Source of the DNA: Eisenbergiella tayi
GTDB taxonomy: Bacteria; Bacillota; Clostridia; Lachnospirales; Lachnospiraceae
Assembly: GCF_001881565.1 (NCBI RefSeq)
Contig: NZ_MPDJ01000008.1
Location: 171,350 to 235,349 of the forward strand
Direction of reading: 5' to 3'
Length of the DNA stretch: 64,000 bases
Made by a program: the position numbers and the translations under genes. Each line of letters starts with the position of its first letter. The stretch's first letter is position 1. Shown here piece after piece: positions 63,099-64,000 of this stretch. A model generated the notes under the pieces. The model did no database searches and was not told the origin of the DNA. It worked only from the letters and a program-made list of their open reading frames with translations.

Positions 63099-64000
63099 AT
63101 GAAAAACAAAAATGATATAAGGAAAGAGGAAGGTTCTCTCTTTCCCAAAGCGGCAGTCACATGCCCGGATATAATGGAAGGCTTGGGAGTGGGCGTTATC
63201 TGCTGCCTTCCGGATGAGGATTTGACCTTCCTCTGGGGAAACGGCTGTTATTACAGCAGTATTGGATATAAACAGGAAGAATATACGGAATCCTTCGGAA
63301 GCCTGCGTGAGTATTTTGCCGGCTATGAGGAAGATTTCGCCAATATAAAGAAGGAACTGGAACGGCTTCGTGAGACGGGAGGGAAGGGCAGTGAACTTTC
63401 CGTGAGAATGCCGGGGAAGGACGGAAGCTTCGGCCGGTTCCGTTTTTCCGGAAGCCTGGTGACGGCAGAAGAGGAAGAAGGGCCGCTGCTCCAGGCTGTT
63501 TTTACGGATATCAGCCGTCTGTCAGAGGAAAAGGAAGAGCAGTTCAGTGCTTATAAGCAGAATCAGCAGTATTTCCACTGGATGATGGATACCTATGTGG
63601 GAAATGTTTATATCAGCGATATGGATACTTATGAGCTGCTGTATCTGAATCAGCATTCCTGTGATACCCTGGGATATCCTCTTGCCAGCCTGATCGGGAA
63701 AAAGTGTTATGAGGCAATCCAGGGAAGGACGAGTCCCTGCCCCTTCTGCACCAATGACCGTCTGCGGGAAGATGAATTTTATGAGTGGAAGTTTTATAAT
63801 CCGGCTTTGGAACGGACTTTCATGATCAAAGACCGGATAATCAACTGGGAAGGCCGCCGGGCAAGAATTGAGCTTTCCCATGACATGTTCAGCACCGAGT
63901 ATAAGCTGGCCCAGAAGGATCAGGAAAGGGATGCTCTTCTGAGCTCCATACCAGGAGGAATTTTCCGTCTGGACGGCAGGGATATGAGTACTGTGCTGTG
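63099..64000 (+). CDS. PAS-domain sensor protein, 3' end outside window
   Basis: The frame from ATG 63099 (after CACAGGTG) is open for 300 codons to the window end. Two PAS-like domains are visible (about 30-150 and 165-270), the second with the CYEAIQGRTSPCPFC motif (Cys pair around residue 210) often found in Lachnospiraceae GGDEF/EAL proteins. A third sensor or output domain begins at the end. Diguanylate cyclase or phosphodiesterase output is likely but not visible. Confidence 0.7.
   Translation, partial: MKNKNDIRKEEGSLFPKAAVTCPDIMEGLGVGVICCLPDEDLTFLWGNGCYYSSIGYKQEEYTESFGSLREYFAGYEEDFANIKKELERLRETGGKGSELSVRMPGKDGSFGRFRFSGSLVTAEEEEGPLLQAVFTDISRLSEEKEEQFSAYKQNQQYFHWMMDTYVGNVYISDMDTYELLYLNQHSCDTLGYPLASLIGKKCYEAIQGRTSPCPFCTNDRLREDEFYEWKFYNPALERTFMIKDRIINWEGRRARIELSHDMFSTEYKLAQKDQERDALLSSIPGGIFRLDGRDMSTVL

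Overview
The window looks like a chromosome segment of a gut-type Lachnospiraceae relative (Clostridia, low-to-mid GC Firmicute). The reasons are strong AGGAGG-type ribosome sites, TTG/GTG starts, LplB/YtcP-type sugar permeases with a lipoprotein binding protein and no dedicated ATPase, several glycoside hydrolases, LytTR and PadR/DUF1700 modules, and a Cna-B-type surface protein. No rRNA, tRNA or CRISPR array was seen.

Layout. (1) 1-4.0 kb: 3' part of a large surface protein. (2) About 4.1-10.6 kb: an AT-rich integrated element with a Tn916-type integrase and excisionase, a degenerate tandem-repeat array, a MobT-type relaxase and an oriT-like inverted repeat, but no conjugation machinery. 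This is what a mobilizable (not self-transmissible) element looks like. Its cargo is a secreted DUF2599-type protein and two small membrane proteins. The two cargo units are each preceded by a copy of the same roughly 200-bp leader, which carries a micro-ORF starting MIKGKFWY, a hairpin over the end of that ORF, and conserved upstream sequence. I consider this the most novel part of the window. (3) 10.8-20.3 kb: housekeeping and accessory genes (two-ABC UvrA-like protein, AraC and TetR regulators, esterase, zincin-like protein, PaaK-like adenylating enzyme, zinc-finger-less DnaJ).

(4) 20.4-33.8 kb: a glycan-utilization locus. A membrane-anchored AraC-type sensor diverges from a GH95-like (DUF5703) enzyme, two ABC permeases, a solute-binding lipoprotein, a GH29 fucosidase and a GH106-like enzyme. 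The set suggests uptake and trimming of a fucose- and perhaps rhamnose-bearing glycan. (5) 34-43.4 kb: MATE exporter, nitroreductase, LytTR/LiaF-like pair, HEAT protein, FAD reductase, and a run of small enzymes and unknown proteins. (6) 43.4-44.8 kb: two IS630-type transposase fragments flanking a HAD hydrolase. (7) 44.8-53.4 kb: GNAT, SUFU, TatD, XRE/tetratricopeptide-like regulator, NADAR, DJ-1, kinase-like and flap-exonuclease genes. The XRE-NADAR pair has a well-formed promoter with two direct repeats one integral two-turn spacing apart. (8) 53.5-56.2 kb: LacI regulator plus GH51 arabinofuranosidase. (9) 56.2-59.9 kb: PadR/DUF1700/acidic-repeat operon, then a secreted DUF6070-like protein with a BlaI-type dyad over its promoter. 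(10) 59.9-64 kb: M32 carboxypeptidase behind a double-winged-helix GntR regulator, diverging from a PAS-domain sensor cut by the window end.

All family assignments were made by reading motifs; no database search was run.
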